In this document: piece by piece, positions 7,426-15,869 of the stretch
Layout: each line of letters starts with the position of its first letter
How positions within the stretch are numbered: position 1 is the first letter of the stretch
From: Conus ventricosus
Lineage: Eukaryota; Mollusca; Gastropoda; Neogastropoda; Conidae
DNA: 17,500 bases
Direction: 5' to 3'
NCBI GenBank assembly: GCA_018398815.1
Contig: CM031616.1
Coordinates: 32,466,292 to 32,483,791 of the forward strand
Notes under the pieces: generated by a model
Databases searched by the model: none
What the model saw: the letters and a program-made list of their open reading frames with translations, nothing else
What the model was told of the DNA's origin: nothing
Made by a program: the position numbers and the translations under genes

Positions 7426-9612
7426 ATGCATCCATTGAAGATTGGTGTGGGTTTGCCGAGGAAAAGATATCCACGCAAAAGGACAGGCAGCAAACAAACA
7501 CTAACGGTACTGCTTCTGAACTGTCAGTCATGTCGCAATGTGGCTGCCGAAATCCACGAGACTGTAGTTGATTTAAAAACAGATATCTTCGTTCTGACAG
7601 AGACTTGGCTCTATCCTCATGGTGATGAGGCCTACATACAGACTATGACTCCTCCGGACTACGTTTTCCATTCGTTTCCTCGCCTTGGTTCCAGAGGAGG
7701 TGGTCTAGGTGTCATTGTACGCAAATCACTGTCTGACTGTATTTCTTTTACAAGACAAAATCGTGTTTCTTTTGAGTGTGTTGAGTTGAAAATACAGTCA
7801 CCTACTGCTACTGCTTCCTTGCTGTGTTTATACCGGCCGCCGCCAAGTAAGTCCAACAAACTGTGTAACTCGACTTTTCTCTGCAAATTTCCTGAGCTTT
7901 TAGCTTCTTATGCTGATTCTCGCCATGACGTGTCTTTCATTGGGGACTTTAATTTTCACTTCGATGACTGTTGTGATAACCAAGTTAAACAACTGAAAAC
8001 GCTTTTGAACGACCGCAACTTATCACAGTTTGTTCAGGTCCCAACACATAAACATGGACACATTCTTGACTGGGTGGTTGGTGACGGTGATAACTGTCTC
8101 CTGTCAGTGTCTGATGTACGTGACTGTGCTGGTCTTTCCGACCACCATCTCGTTGTCTGTCGTATGTCACTCACCAAGCCTCCTCCCCGTAAACGCCTTG
8201 TGACATCCAGGAACATGAAGGCTTTGTCTGCTACTGGTTTTGACAAAGATGTCAGGACTTTTGCTGATCTGCAGTCTACACAGCACTGCAATTCCGACGT
8301 TGTGGAGCTGGTCAGTGCTTTCAACAATGGCCTCTTAAAGATCCTCGACCATCATGCCCCTGCAGTGACCAGGTGTGTCACTGATCGCCCCTCTGCCCCA
8401 TGGTTGTCTGAGGATGTGAGGGCAGCACGCCGTCAACGCCGTCGTGCTGAGCGACGGTGGAGAAAGACTCGCCTTGTGGTTCACCGGCAGATATTTGCCG
8501 CTGACAGATGCAAAGCAGGACAGTGTCTTGAAGATGCCAAGCAGTCTTATTATGGTGACAAAATTAATTCATGTACTTCGTCAAAACAACTGTTTTCACT
8601 GTCAAATACTCTACTTGGCAAAACAAAAACATTATCATTTCCTTGCAATATACCGGCTTCAGATCTCCCACAGCAATTCAGTGATTTCTTTTCCGAGAAG
8701 ATAAAGCGTATTAGAGACAATCTTGACTCTGATTCATGCCGGTCTGCTCTTTTTGATTTGTATGATGGACCTTTGTTTTCCTGTTTTGAACCTGTTAATG
8801 AAAAGCAGATTTTTTATTTGATTGCTCATTCTCCTGGTAAAAGTTGTATCCTTGACCCTATCCCCACTCCCCTCATGAAACAGTGTGCCTCACATCTGGT
8901 GCCGTTGATTACGTCCATTGTGAACAAATCTCTCGCATCTGGTTGTGTCCCTCCACAATTCAAACATGCTGTTGTCACACATGCTGTTGTCACACCTTTG
9001 TTGAAGAAAAATGGTCTTGACGCAAATGATATGAAGAATTTTAGACCAGTATCGAATCTTCCATTTCTTTCTAAAATCCTTGAACGTGTTGTCTTGAAGC
9101 AGCTCCAATCCCATTTGTCAGATAATGGTCTCCTGGAAGTGTGTCAGTCCGCTTATAGGAAAAACCACAGCACAGAGACTGCAGTTCTGAGTGTCTTAGA
9201 CTGCCTGCTTTGTAAATCAGACGATAAACTGGTCTCCCTTCTAGCATTGCTTGACCTCAGTGCTGCTTTTGATACTCTTGACCACTCTATCCTACTCAAG
9301 AGACTCAAGGTTACTTTTGGATTTGACTATATGGTTCTCAAATGGTTCACATCATACCTTTCTGACAGGACACAGACGGTAATCGTTAATGGTGCTGAAT
9401 CATCCCCTTCTCCTCTTCTGTATGGTGTTCCCCAGGGCTCTGTCCTTGGACCAGTTCTTTTTACCCTTTATTCTCAGCCCTTATCTGACGTTATTTCTGC
9501 CCATGGCTGTGACTTCCACAAATTCGCAGATGACACTGAACTCTCTAAGAGCGCAACCACCAGCGATTTCAAGGTGCTCAATCAGATATTACCGCATGTT
9601 TTAGGGACGTAA
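7426..9612 (+). CDS. LINE endonuclease-reverse transcriptase polyprotein, N-terminal part
   Basis: This frame encodes the target-primed reverse transcription enzyme of the LINE: an apurinic endonuclease that would nick target DNA and a reverse transcriptase that copies the RNA there. Endonuclease landmarks are N32, the TETW motif (58-61, with E59), RGGGLGV (90-96), LYRPP (135-139), GDFN (173-176) and SDHH (238-241). Reverse transcriptase landmarks are FRPVSNL near 540, LDLSAAFD with D610, GVPQGS (667-672) and FADD (700-703). All expected catalytic residues that I can check are present. ATG 7426 is the first after an in-frame stop. The frame ends prematurely at 9612, about a dozen residues after a shift near 9585; the rest continues in another frame. 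A 15-bp tandem duplication at 8965-8994 repeats HAVVT in phase. Confidence 0.9.
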   Translation: MHPLKIGVGLPRKRYPRKRTGSKQTLTVLLLNCQSCRNVAAEIHETVVDLKTDIFVLTETWLYPHGDEAYIQTMTPPDYVFHSFPRLGSRGGGLGVIVRKSLSDCISFTRQNRVSFECVELKIQSPTATASLLCLYRPPPSKSNKLCNSTFLCKFPELLASYADSRHDVSFIGDFNFHFDDCCDNQVKQLKTLLNDRNLSQFVQVPTHKHGHILDWVVGDGDNCLLSVSDVRDCAGLSDHHLVVCRMSLTKPPPRKRLVTSRNMKALSATGFDKDVRTFADLQSTQHCNSDVVELVSAFNNGLLKILDHHAPAVTRCVTDRPSAPWLSEDVRAARRQRRRAERRWRKTRLVVHRQIFAADRCKAGQCLEDAKQSYYGDKINSCTSSKQLFSLSNTLLGKTKTLSFPCNIPASDLPQQFSDFFSEKIKRIRDNLDSDSCRSALFDLYDGPLFSCFEPVNEKQIFYLIAHSPGKSCILDPIPTPLMKQCASHLVPLITSIVNKSLASGCVPPQFKHAVVTHAVVTPLLKKNGLDANDMKNFRPVSNLPFLSKILERVVLKQLQSHLSDNGLLEVCQSAYRKNHSTETAVLSVLDCLLCKSDDKLVSLLALLDLSAAFDTLDHSILLKRLKVTFGFDYMVLKWFTSYLSDRTQTVIVNGAESSPSPLLYGVPQGSVLGPVLFTLYSQPLSDVISAHGCDFHKFADDTELSKSATTSDFKVLNQILPHVLGT

Positions 9613-10379
9613 AAGTCTGGATGGCCAGCAACAAACTCAAGCTGAATGGTGACAAAACCGAGATCATGGCTGTTGGTACCTCCTCTCGTGTCAAGATGGT
9701 TAAAGCTGAGTCGGCAGAAATTGATGGTGTTGTTTTACCATTCAAAGAGTCAGTGAAATATTTAGGTGTCAGCATTGATCAAACGCTCTCTATGCAGAAC
9801 CAAATATCTAATGTTTGTCGTGCATGCTTCTTGGAACTGCGACGTATTGCTTCTATCCGGTCTTACCTCTCCACACAGGCAACAATCAGACTCATCACCG
9901 CCATGGTAATGTCCCGAGTAGACTACTATAACTCTGTGTTAGCAGGACTTCCTTCAGAACAGCTTGCACGATTACAAAGGGTGCAGAACTGTGCAGCTCG
10001 GCTTGTGCTCAAAAAGCGTAAAAACGAGCATATTACACCTTTGTTGCGTGAACTCCACTGGCTTCCCATCAAATATCGATGGCAGTTCAAAATTGCAGTC
10101 TTTGCCTATCGTTACTTTGATGGGACACTCCCACAGTATCTTTCTGCTTCTCTGTCCACCTATCAAACTTCTCGGTCTCTTCGATCATCTTCTCAAAAAC
10201 TTCTGAAAATTCCTAGGCGCTCGTTGAAGACAGTCGGTGAGAGAGCATTTAGCTTTAGTGCGCCCACTCTTTGGAATTCTCTTCCTGACAGCTTACATGA
10301 CCTGCCTACATTATCTAAATTCAAGTCAGAGTTAAAAACATACTTCTTTAGGAAAGCCTTCTTCAACCATAATATCTAA
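9585..10379 (+). pseudogene. LINE polyprotein, C-terminal part (after frameshift)
   Basis: This frame holds the end of the reverse transcriptase and the C-terminal region of the same protein. Immediately after the shift come residues DVKVWMASNKLKLNGDKTE, the usual segment after the YADD/FADD motif, then a KYLGV motif, SRVDYYNSVLAGLP, LHWLPIKYR and a WNSLP segment near the end, all typical of CR1/L2-group LINEs. It begins upstream of ATG 9621 in the native protein, so that ATG is not a true start. With the first part, the protein would be about 980 residues. One small indel around 9582-9590 is enough to explain the break. No other stop is seen, so the copy is fairly young or the shift is an assembly error. 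Confidence 0.85.
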
Positions 10380-10457
10380 ATGCTGTGTCTATTATTCTGA
10401 CCTGACTTTATATGTACTGCATGCAAAACTGTATTGTTTACGCTTGAACCGATGAAC

Positions 10458-10458
<1 letters not shown>

Positions 10459-10508
<50 letters not shown>
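10459..10508 (+). repeat. (TG)n microsatellite in the LINE 3' UTR
   Basis: About 25 TG repeats between the LINE stop codon and its 3' stem-loop. Confidence 0.95.
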
Positions 10509-10510
<2 letters not shown>

Positions 10511-10543
10511 CACATGTTAGTGCGAGTGTTTGAGTGTGTGTTG

Positions 10544-10609
10544 AGCGCAATGGGTTGATCCCAAGAATTGCGCTATATAAAATCTATACATTATTATTAT
10601 TATTATTAT
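10544..10609 (+). promoter_or_regulatory. LINE 3' stem-loop and (ATT)n tail
   Basis: AGCGCAAT at 10544-10551 pairs perfectly with ATTGCGCT at 10567-10574. Inside, GGG (10552-10554) pairs with CCC (10560-10562), with loop TTGAT and an AAGA bulge on the 3' side. About 15 nt further the ATT tail begins. In several L2/CR1-group LINEs a 3' hairpin followed by short tandem repeats is what the reverse transcriptase recognises; the role here is inferred from position and shape. Confidence 0.7.
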
Positions 10610-11111
10610 CCATAAAGGCAGTCATTTTTATGCTGTTCAGTGAACACAGCTGGACAGTTCAAATTGCGCAGGGCAAGCATATCACAGTAAACGTGACTGA
10701 ATGCAGCCCTGCTGTGTTGTCCCGATAAGAAGGCATCAGATGGGGACAGGTCTGTCAACTGATCAGACCACGCTGCACAGTGCATCGATTCCCTGCTTTC
10801 CCGGCATGCTCTTGTGCGTTCAACTGCCAAAGGAAAACCATTCGTTATTCCTGGCTGCATCCTTGCTCGAGGATTCACCGCCGTATGATCAGCTTAAGTC
10901 AGGTCCACAATTGTTCAGTTTTTTGTTGGTTGAAAAGTGTCGTTTCTCTCCTCATATTCACTTACCTACTCAAATGATACCAACCTTACGCAGGCCAGGA
11001 GGACGCTAAGATCCTAAGACTTGCTTGAAGTACAATTTCTTCTTCAATATATCAAGGCAAACCAGGGCTAAGTCTAACACTCTCATGAATAAAGCTATCC
11101 TGAAGCAAGAA
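10610..11111 (+). other. Intergenic / 5' flank between LINE and lectin gene
   Basis: No repeat or coding domain is recognised. The 5' UTR and promoter of the downstream gene must lie here or in an upstream exon. A possible splice acceptor, TTACGCAG, ends near 10993. I see no convincing TATA box. Short frames here have no recognisable motif. Confidence 0.4.
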
Positions 11112-11484
11112 ATGGCCATGTCCCGGGCAAAGGCTGAGCGACAGATCAACCCCCGATGCCAAATTCCACTGCTGACTCTTCTTCTGATGGCTGGAGAAGT
11201 TACCGCCCTTGATCCAAGGTCCTCTTCCTCAGTCGCTGCACACGTTGTAGAGTCAGACTTTGATCTTCTGCCCTTCAACGACGTCCTGTTCACAGAGGAC
11301 GTGCTGCAGGAGTCCTCGGCCAGGTCCGCCATTGAATGCAGCATGCAGTGTGTGAAGGAGAAGACCTGCTCCATGTGCACGTTCTTTGGCGACCCTTCAG
11401 GTCATACAGGCCGGTGTCGGATCTTCACCACTGTACACGGTGCCACAGACAGGCAGCGGGCTGTGCCAGGAGCCGTAAGTTTTG
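11112..11484 (+). CDS. PAN/apple + C-type lectin protein, exon 1 (signal peptide and PAN-like module)
   Basis: First of three coding exons of a predicted 261-residue secreted protein. ATG 11112 is chosen for its context (G at -3, G at +4) and because it places a hydrophobic core (about residues 18-28, PLLTLLLMAG) correctly for a signal peptide, with likely cleavage after VTA (30-32). ATGs at 11085 and 11118 are alternatives. Residues about 45-124 look like a PAN/apple module: C76, C80, C86, C89 and C102, with a CTFF core, then a C-R-I-F strand. Such modules bind proteins or glycans outside the cell. The donor is GTGAGT at 11485, leaving phase 1. A stronger-looking GTAAGT at 11475 would leave phase 0 and would not join exon 2 in frame. 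The LINE ends about 500 bp upstream. Confidence 0.75.
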
Positions 11485-11606
11485 GTGAGTGTCAGACGGC
11501 TTCAATAGTAAGTTTATCATATCATATGGTATAGTGTGACATCTTCCTGTGCGAAATCTGAGCTGCTTTTTTCAAAGGATATTGATTTCAGCACGTGATT
11601 TTGCTT

Positions 11607-11610
<4 letters not shown>

Positions 11611-11661
<51 letters not shown>

Positions 11662-11677
11662 CCACACACACACACAC

Positions 11678-11752
<75 letters not shown>

Positions 11753-11760
11753 CGCAACCA

Positions 11761-11793
<33 letters not shown>

Positions 11794-11822
11794 CCACACA
11801 CAAAACACAGAGAGAGAGAGAG

Positions 11823-11883
<61 letters not shown>

Positions 11884-11888
11884 AGAGA
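11611..11888 (+). repeat. (CA)n then (GA)n microsatellite in intron 1
   Basis: CA repeats with a few interruptions (CCA, CGCA, AACGCAACCACAA) fill 11611-11800, followed by GA repeats over about 11810-11887. Long frames across it are repeat artefacts. Confidence 0.97.
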
Positions 11889-12297
11889 AAGACGAGTTGG
11901 AGTCCATTGAGTTTATAGTTTTCTTTCAAACTAACATAGTTCAGAGGTAAATGCGCACAAGTTTCGTGCGATCGTGAGGGAGCTTGCAGACAGTCGCCGA
12001 ATACTGTAAGCTTTCTGATAATTGGTAGGGATCTGACGTTTCCTGTTCCTGTTGAACAATGTTAATTTCAGGGAAACCTAATAACGTCAGCAGGAGTTGG
12101 TACTTCAGACACATTGTATTTGAGATGCTACGATTATAGTCCGGCATTTTGCTCGGAAGCTTCGTGAGGCAATCGCCGAGCGCGTTTCTAAGATGTTACA
12201 CAATATGGATCTTCAAGAAGTGAATGAGAAATCATGCAAACTGAGTATCAGTAGGAAAGTGGCAAAAAATAATTGATGTCACATGGTCAATATAATA

Positions 12298-12303
<6 letters not shown>

Positions 12304-12359
<56 letters not shown>

Positions 12360-12394
12360 TGTGTTGTGTTGTGTTGTGATGTGTTGTGTATGGT

Positions 12395-12440
<46 letters not shown>

Positions 12441-12459
12441 GTGTGTGTGTGTGTGTGTG
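12304..12459 (+). repeat. (GT)n microsatellite abutting the intron 1 acceptor
   Basis: GT repeats with a TGTTGTGTTGTGATG-type interruption near 12358-12400 run to the CAG acceptor at 12460-12462. Complementary in sequence to the (CA)n tract at the other end of the same intron. Confidence 0.97.
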
Positions 12460-12462
12460 CAG

Positions 12463-12645
12463 TCCGTCGACGCAACTGCAGCCCAGGCTATGTATCGGCT
12501 TGCGGACGATGCTTAAACCCTGTGAATCGCAAACTGAACTACACACAGGCTCAACAGTCGTGCCACGAGAAGTCTCAGGGGCAACTGGTCATGCCAAAGA
12601 CGCTTGGTGACTTGATCTGCATTTGGCATTTCAGACAGAACGATG
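12463..12645 (+). CDS. PAN/apple + C-type lectin protein, exon 2 (first half of lectin domain)
   Basis: Exon 2 is 183 nt and encodes residues 125-186. It begins with two bases completing the codon opened by exon 1 (phase 1) and ends after one base of the next codon (phase 1), before donor GTATGT at 12646. It carries the start of a C-type lectin-like domain: N-terminal cysteines C130, C138 and C141, then a YTQAQQSC stretch with C158, the first cysteine of the invariant outer disulfide, and the usual helix continuing into GQLVMPKTLGDL. C177 is extra to the core pattern. The sequence upstream in the same frame is only GT-repeat translation. Identification as CTLD rests on this spacing plus exon 3. 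Confidence 0.75.
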
Positions 12646-12846
12646 GTATGTGCTCTTTGATCAATGTGCAATGTCTTGTCGACACGGAACATAGCATGTC
12701 ACTAGCGTACGGCTCGTCCTACTCACATGCTAACTACAAAGCTGTATATTAAGACCAATGTCTTTCACCAACGTAGGTATACTCCACAGGGAAGGTTGGT
12801 GATTATAGAAGAGGGGGTTTCCGCATGGGCAGAGGGGAGACAGCGT

Positions 12847-13152
12847 GGGGGTGGGTGGTGGGTGGGTAGGGGGGGGGGGGTCCCAAAGTTTTTTTTTACA
12901 AGCAAGGAAGGCGGGATGGGGGGGAGTGGGGGAAGGGTTTATTTGTTATCTAAATACCGACTAACTAGCATCATTTTCGTTACCTCGCGATATCTCTTTA
13001 TCAATTTGCCGCATTTTCACGCCTTGCACCAAAAATGCCCACCAATTTGGATTTCCAAATCGGCTGGCGTTCGGTCGGGGGTGGGTGGGGGGTGGGGGGG
13101 GGGGGGGTGTTGTGGGGAGGGGAAGGGGGATTTGGATGGGGGAGGGGCATTG
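12847..13152 (+). repeat. G-rich region with potential G-quadruplexes
   Basis: Runs of three or more G separated by one to three bases occur at 12847-12880 and again at about 13077-13152, on the sense strand of the gene. Either could form a four-stranded structure in the DNA or intron RNA. The frames through it are Gly/Trp-rich artefacts. Confidence 0.75.
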
Positions 13153-13518
13153 CCAAGGCAAAAATACAATGGGTACCCCCAAGCGTCCCTTCTCCCGGCC
13201 CTGCTCCATTTGAATAGCGGATGCTCCGCATGACAAAACTACGAACCCGAATAAACAACCCAGTTTCCATCGCCAGAGAAGTACACCCCCGTCGCTTGGC
13301 ACCAATGAGGTCTAGTGACACTGACTGGTTATCTGCTAGTTTGTTGTTGTATTATTATTCATAAACATATTTTGTTTTCCTTTTTGGTTGTAAATTGAAG
13401 TACATTATTTGGCGAGTGTATACAGCTTCATTTTCGGGATGGGAAAAGGAACGGGCATATTTCTTTTTGCAGTGGAAGTAGAACGGTATTTGCAGAATGT
13501 ACTACATTTGGGTGGGGA

Positions 13519-13583
13519 ATTTATTTATTTATTTATTTATTTATTTATTCATTTATTTATTTATTTATTTTATTTATTTATTT
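13519..13583 (+). repeat. (TTTA)n tract
   Basis: TTTA repeats with few interruptions. On the minus strand this is (TAAA)n placed directly after the 3' end of repeat copy 3, as expected for a SINE tail. Confidence 0.9.
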
Positions 13584-13603
13584 TGCTGTCCTATCCTCTG
13601 TGC

Positions 13604-13935
13604 CACCTGAGTGACATTGCACCCACGCCGCTCATTCCGGTCCTTCCTCCCGTCCACATCCACAGCCCCACCCGGCCCGCCGCAGCCCCGGCACCGGCAA
13701 TCCACAGAGAGCAGTCTACGTCAAGTCGTCAATAGACAACCCACCGGAAGAGACGCTGCACTGCTGCCGAGTCACTTCGGTGGTTTTCAGTGGTGCCTGT
13801 TCTTATCCAACATACACAGGACACCACCTACTAAGCCCCCTACTGACGACAATGACTGCTAAAATGCGGAGCCGGCGTGAGTGAGATCTCTCCCCCCCCC
13901 CCCCCCCCCCCCCGGGGTGCCACCACGTCGGGGTT
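13604..13935 (-). mobile_element. tRNA-headed dispersed repeat, copy 3 (5'-truncated)
   Basis: Aligns closely to 1234-1530 in the same orientation: the words TGTGCCACCT, AGCCCCGGCACCGGCAA, CTGCCGAGTCA and GGAGCCGGCGTGAGT are shared. Read on the minus strand it starts within the element body, after a poly-G stretch, and ends at 13604 with a (TAAA)n tail. Truncation at the 5' end is usual for retroposed copies. It lies antisense in intron 2. Confidence 0.8.
13892..13913 (+). repeat. Poly-C tract
   Basis: About 22 consecutive C inside repeat copy 3, at a place where copy 1 has ordinary sequence. Confidence 0.9.
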
Positions 13936-14227
13936 TTATTTGGTTGTTGCATCGTTATCATAAGGATGCGCCAACTGGCAAGCATAGCTTTTTTTCTTTT
14001 CTTTTCTTGGCGGCAGCTGGCAGTTTACTGGGCAAATATTCAAGTTTTCTTTCTGCGGAAAGTGATGAGTTGTGTGGTGGAAAGCACACATTTTCTTCAC
14101 AGTCGATACTGAATAATATTTGATGGAGCATTTTTTTTTTCTTCAAGGTAGAGAACAGCGGTATACGTTTGGTTCCACTGTCTCGAACGCTCATTCTGTC
14201 TCCATTCTGTTAATCTGATTGTTGTCA

Positions 14228-14280
14228 CTGCACACTCACAAACACACTCACACAAACAACCGCACGCACGCACGCACGCG

Positions 14281-14330
<50 letters not shown>

Positions 14331-14365
14331 ACACGCACGCACGCACGCACGCACGCACACGCACG

Positions 14366-14397
<32 letters not shown>

Positions 14398-14572
14398 TGC
14401 ACGCGCGTGCACGCGCACGCAAGAACTCATACACACATGTACACACACTCACACACATACGCACACACTCACACACATACGCACACACACTCACGCACTC
14501 ACTCACACACACATGTACACACACTCACACACATAGCACCCCCTCCACACACACGCACACTCACACATACAC
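14228..14572 (+). repeat. (CA)n/(CGCA)n microsatellite and short tandem blocks in intron 2
   Basis: Alternating pyrimidine-purine sequence: CGCA and CGCG blocks near 14262-14290 and 14334-14420, pure CA between, then repeats of a TCACACACATACGC word. A block at about 14434-14459 is repeated near 14511-14536. Such alternating sequence is prone to Z-DNA. Confidence 0.95.
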
Positions 14573-14816
14573 CTTCGGTGCAGATACAATGTGCGGATCC
14601 AGATCATTGATTAGCTTCGGGATCCGTTCCCCGACAAGATTACGCAAAACTCAACGAAGCAATGTTCACTGATTTTGTTGAGAGGGTGTAATGGGGTATA
14701 TGGCCGAACCCGTAAACATGCCGACGCAGGTCTGGGGTATAGATCTGGACTAAAATGCAAATCCGGATCCGTTCGACCTGGACACAGGTCTGAGCTCTTC
14801 TAAATTCCCTTTTGGT

Positions 14817-15082
14817 TTATTTATTTATTCATTTGGTTTTTGTTATCAGCATTTATTTATGTATTTATTTTCATTTATTTATCTATTTACTTATCTATTT
14901 ACATATTTGTTCATTTTCTTTCATTCATATATTCATTTCATCATTCATTTACGTATTTATTTACGTATTATTTTTGATTCATCCATTCACTTTTGTATTC
15001 GCGTATGCATTTTATTTATTTATTTATTCGTTCATCTGTTTATGTCCTTGTTTATTTATGTGTGGGTATATTTATTTATATC
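14817..15082 (+). repeat. TTTA/TTCATT-rich degenerate repeat
   Basis: Degenerate tetranucleotide-like sequence of TTTA, TTCA and TATT words. The aromatic-rich frames through it are composition artefacts. Confidence 0.8.
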
Positions 15083-15277
15083 TCCAACACACGGCTTCAT
15101 GGAAGGTGTATTACAGGGTACATAGTTTAGTCCGACAAGCTGTGAAACCATGAAGGTCAGATCAGTTAACATGAGAAGAGGGGATTTCTAAAGAGTGGGA
15201 TGGGGGTAGGGTGGAGATGACGATCCTCCCCCCGTGGAAACGGCGGGGAAAAAATGTTAAGGCGGAAGTGGTGTTTT

Positions 15278-15285
15278 GTGTGTGT

Positions 15286-15346
<61 letters not shown>
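15278..15346 (+). repeat. (GT)n microsatellite in intron 2
   Basis: About 35 GT repeats with one GG interruption; complementary in sequence to the CA tract at 14228-14572 of the same intron. Confidence 0.95.
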
Positions 15347-15351
<5 letters not shown>

Positions 15352-15788
15352 TCTTTCCCTCCTTTTTCGTTTTTGTTCACAGCGGATGGGCGAGTAGCGG
15401 CATTGGGATTTCTTCAAACATTTTAAAGGGGGAGAGGTGAGGTGGGGGTGAGGGATTTTCCTCTTCCCCAAAATAGTTTTCTCTTAATAGGCTATTCAGG
15501 ACTGTTAACATTTTCGGCAGATATCATACAAACATTTCCGTGTCTTTCACAACGAAATCGGAGGAATTTCATCCTGGTCGCAAAAGATTTTTTTTTTTTT
15601 TTGTCGGTCCAGGGTGGGTGGTGGTGGTGGGTGGAGTGGGGAGTAGGGCAGGGGACGGGATTCCAATTACCTGAAAAGCGATGGCGACGGGGAAGACTGG
15701 GTGTAGGGAAGGAGGATGGCGTAGGAAGACAAATATAAAAATTTACAGGCAGGGAGGGATGGTGAGGGAGGAGGGAGAGCAACCCGAT

Positions 15789-15807
15789 CCCCCCCCCCCC
15801 CCCCCCC
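15789..15807 (+). repeat. Poly-C tract upstream of exon 3
   Basis: About 18 consecutive C some 60 bp upstream of the exon 3 acceptor. It may serve as part of a pyrimidine-rich region. Confidence 0.85.
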
Positions 15808-15869
15808 TCACCTACCCCTCATCAGGTCCTGTGGCCCAAACTGAACCTACAAACCGAATCCGGTTTCAG

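Larger units (their letters stand above)
7409..10609 (+). mobile_element. CR1/L2-like non-LTR retrotransposon (LINE)
   Basis: The element holds an AP-type endonuclease, reverse transcriptase and a C-terminal conserved region in one coding unit, now split by a frameshift near 9585. The 3' UTR contains a (TG)n tract, a stem-loop at 10544-10574 and a terminal (ATT)n tail at 10590-10609. The GCGCTATATAAA word before the tail resembles 3' ends of L2/CR1-group elements. The 5' boundary is not defined: 7409 is simply just past the in-frame stop (7408-7410) upstream of the first ATG. No separate ORF1 is seen. I could not find a target-site duplication. Confidence 0.85.
11485..12462 (+). other. Intron 1 of the PAN-lectin gene
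   Basis: Starts GTGAGT, ends GTGCAG. It contains (CA)n near the 5' end, (GA)n, about 400 bp of ordinary sequence, and a (GT)n tract that reaches the acceptor. There is no polypyrimidine tract at the 3' splice site. Phase 1 on both sides. Confidence 0.75.
12646..15869 (+). other. Intron 2 of the PAN-lectin gene
   Basis: Starts GTATGT, ends TTTCAG at 15869, phase 1 on both sides. It is filled with low-complexity DNA: G-rich runs (12847-13150), a truncated copy of the tRNA-headed repeat (13604-13935), (CA)/(CGCA) (14228-14572), TTTA-rich sequence (14817-15082), (GT)n (15278-15346) and poly-C (15789-15807). A further exon inside cannot be excluded but is not needed. An earlier acceptor-like CATCAG at 15825 would put exon 3 in a different frame, and the required frame has a TGA at 15842, so 15870 is preferred. 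Confidence 0.65.

Noticed and set aside
9621..9623. ATG 9621 as start of a separate LINE gene
   Set aside because: The conserved segment continues upstream of this ATG in the same frame (from about 9585), so it is an internal methionine of the frameshifted polyprotein.
11475..11480. GTAAGT as the exon 1 donor
   Set aside because: A good donor by sequence, but it leaves phase 0, which does not fit exon 2 (phase 1). GTGAGT at 11485 fits.
11549..11950. His/Thr and Arg/Glu repeat protein frames, both strands
   Set aside because: Pure translations of CA and GA microsatellites inside intron 1. The same applies to frames at 12232-12546, 14219-14672, 15822-16461 and 16458-16831.
13409..13735. 108-residue frame with aromatic-rich middle
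   Set aside because: The middle is the (TTTA)n tract and the end is repeat copy 3; no conserved domain.
14430..14540. CRISPR-like array from repeated CACACACATACGC words
   Set aside because: Units are low-complexity CA repeats with no unique spacers, in a eukaryotic intron.
14817..15125. Possible membrane protein from aromatic-rich frames
   Set aside because: The sequence is a degenerate TTTA/TTCA repeat, which automatically gives Phe, Tyr, Leu and Ile codons.
15825..15842. Exon 3 acceptor at CATCAG (15825)
   Set aside because: The frame needed for the lectin domain has a TGA at 15842, downstream of this acceptor.
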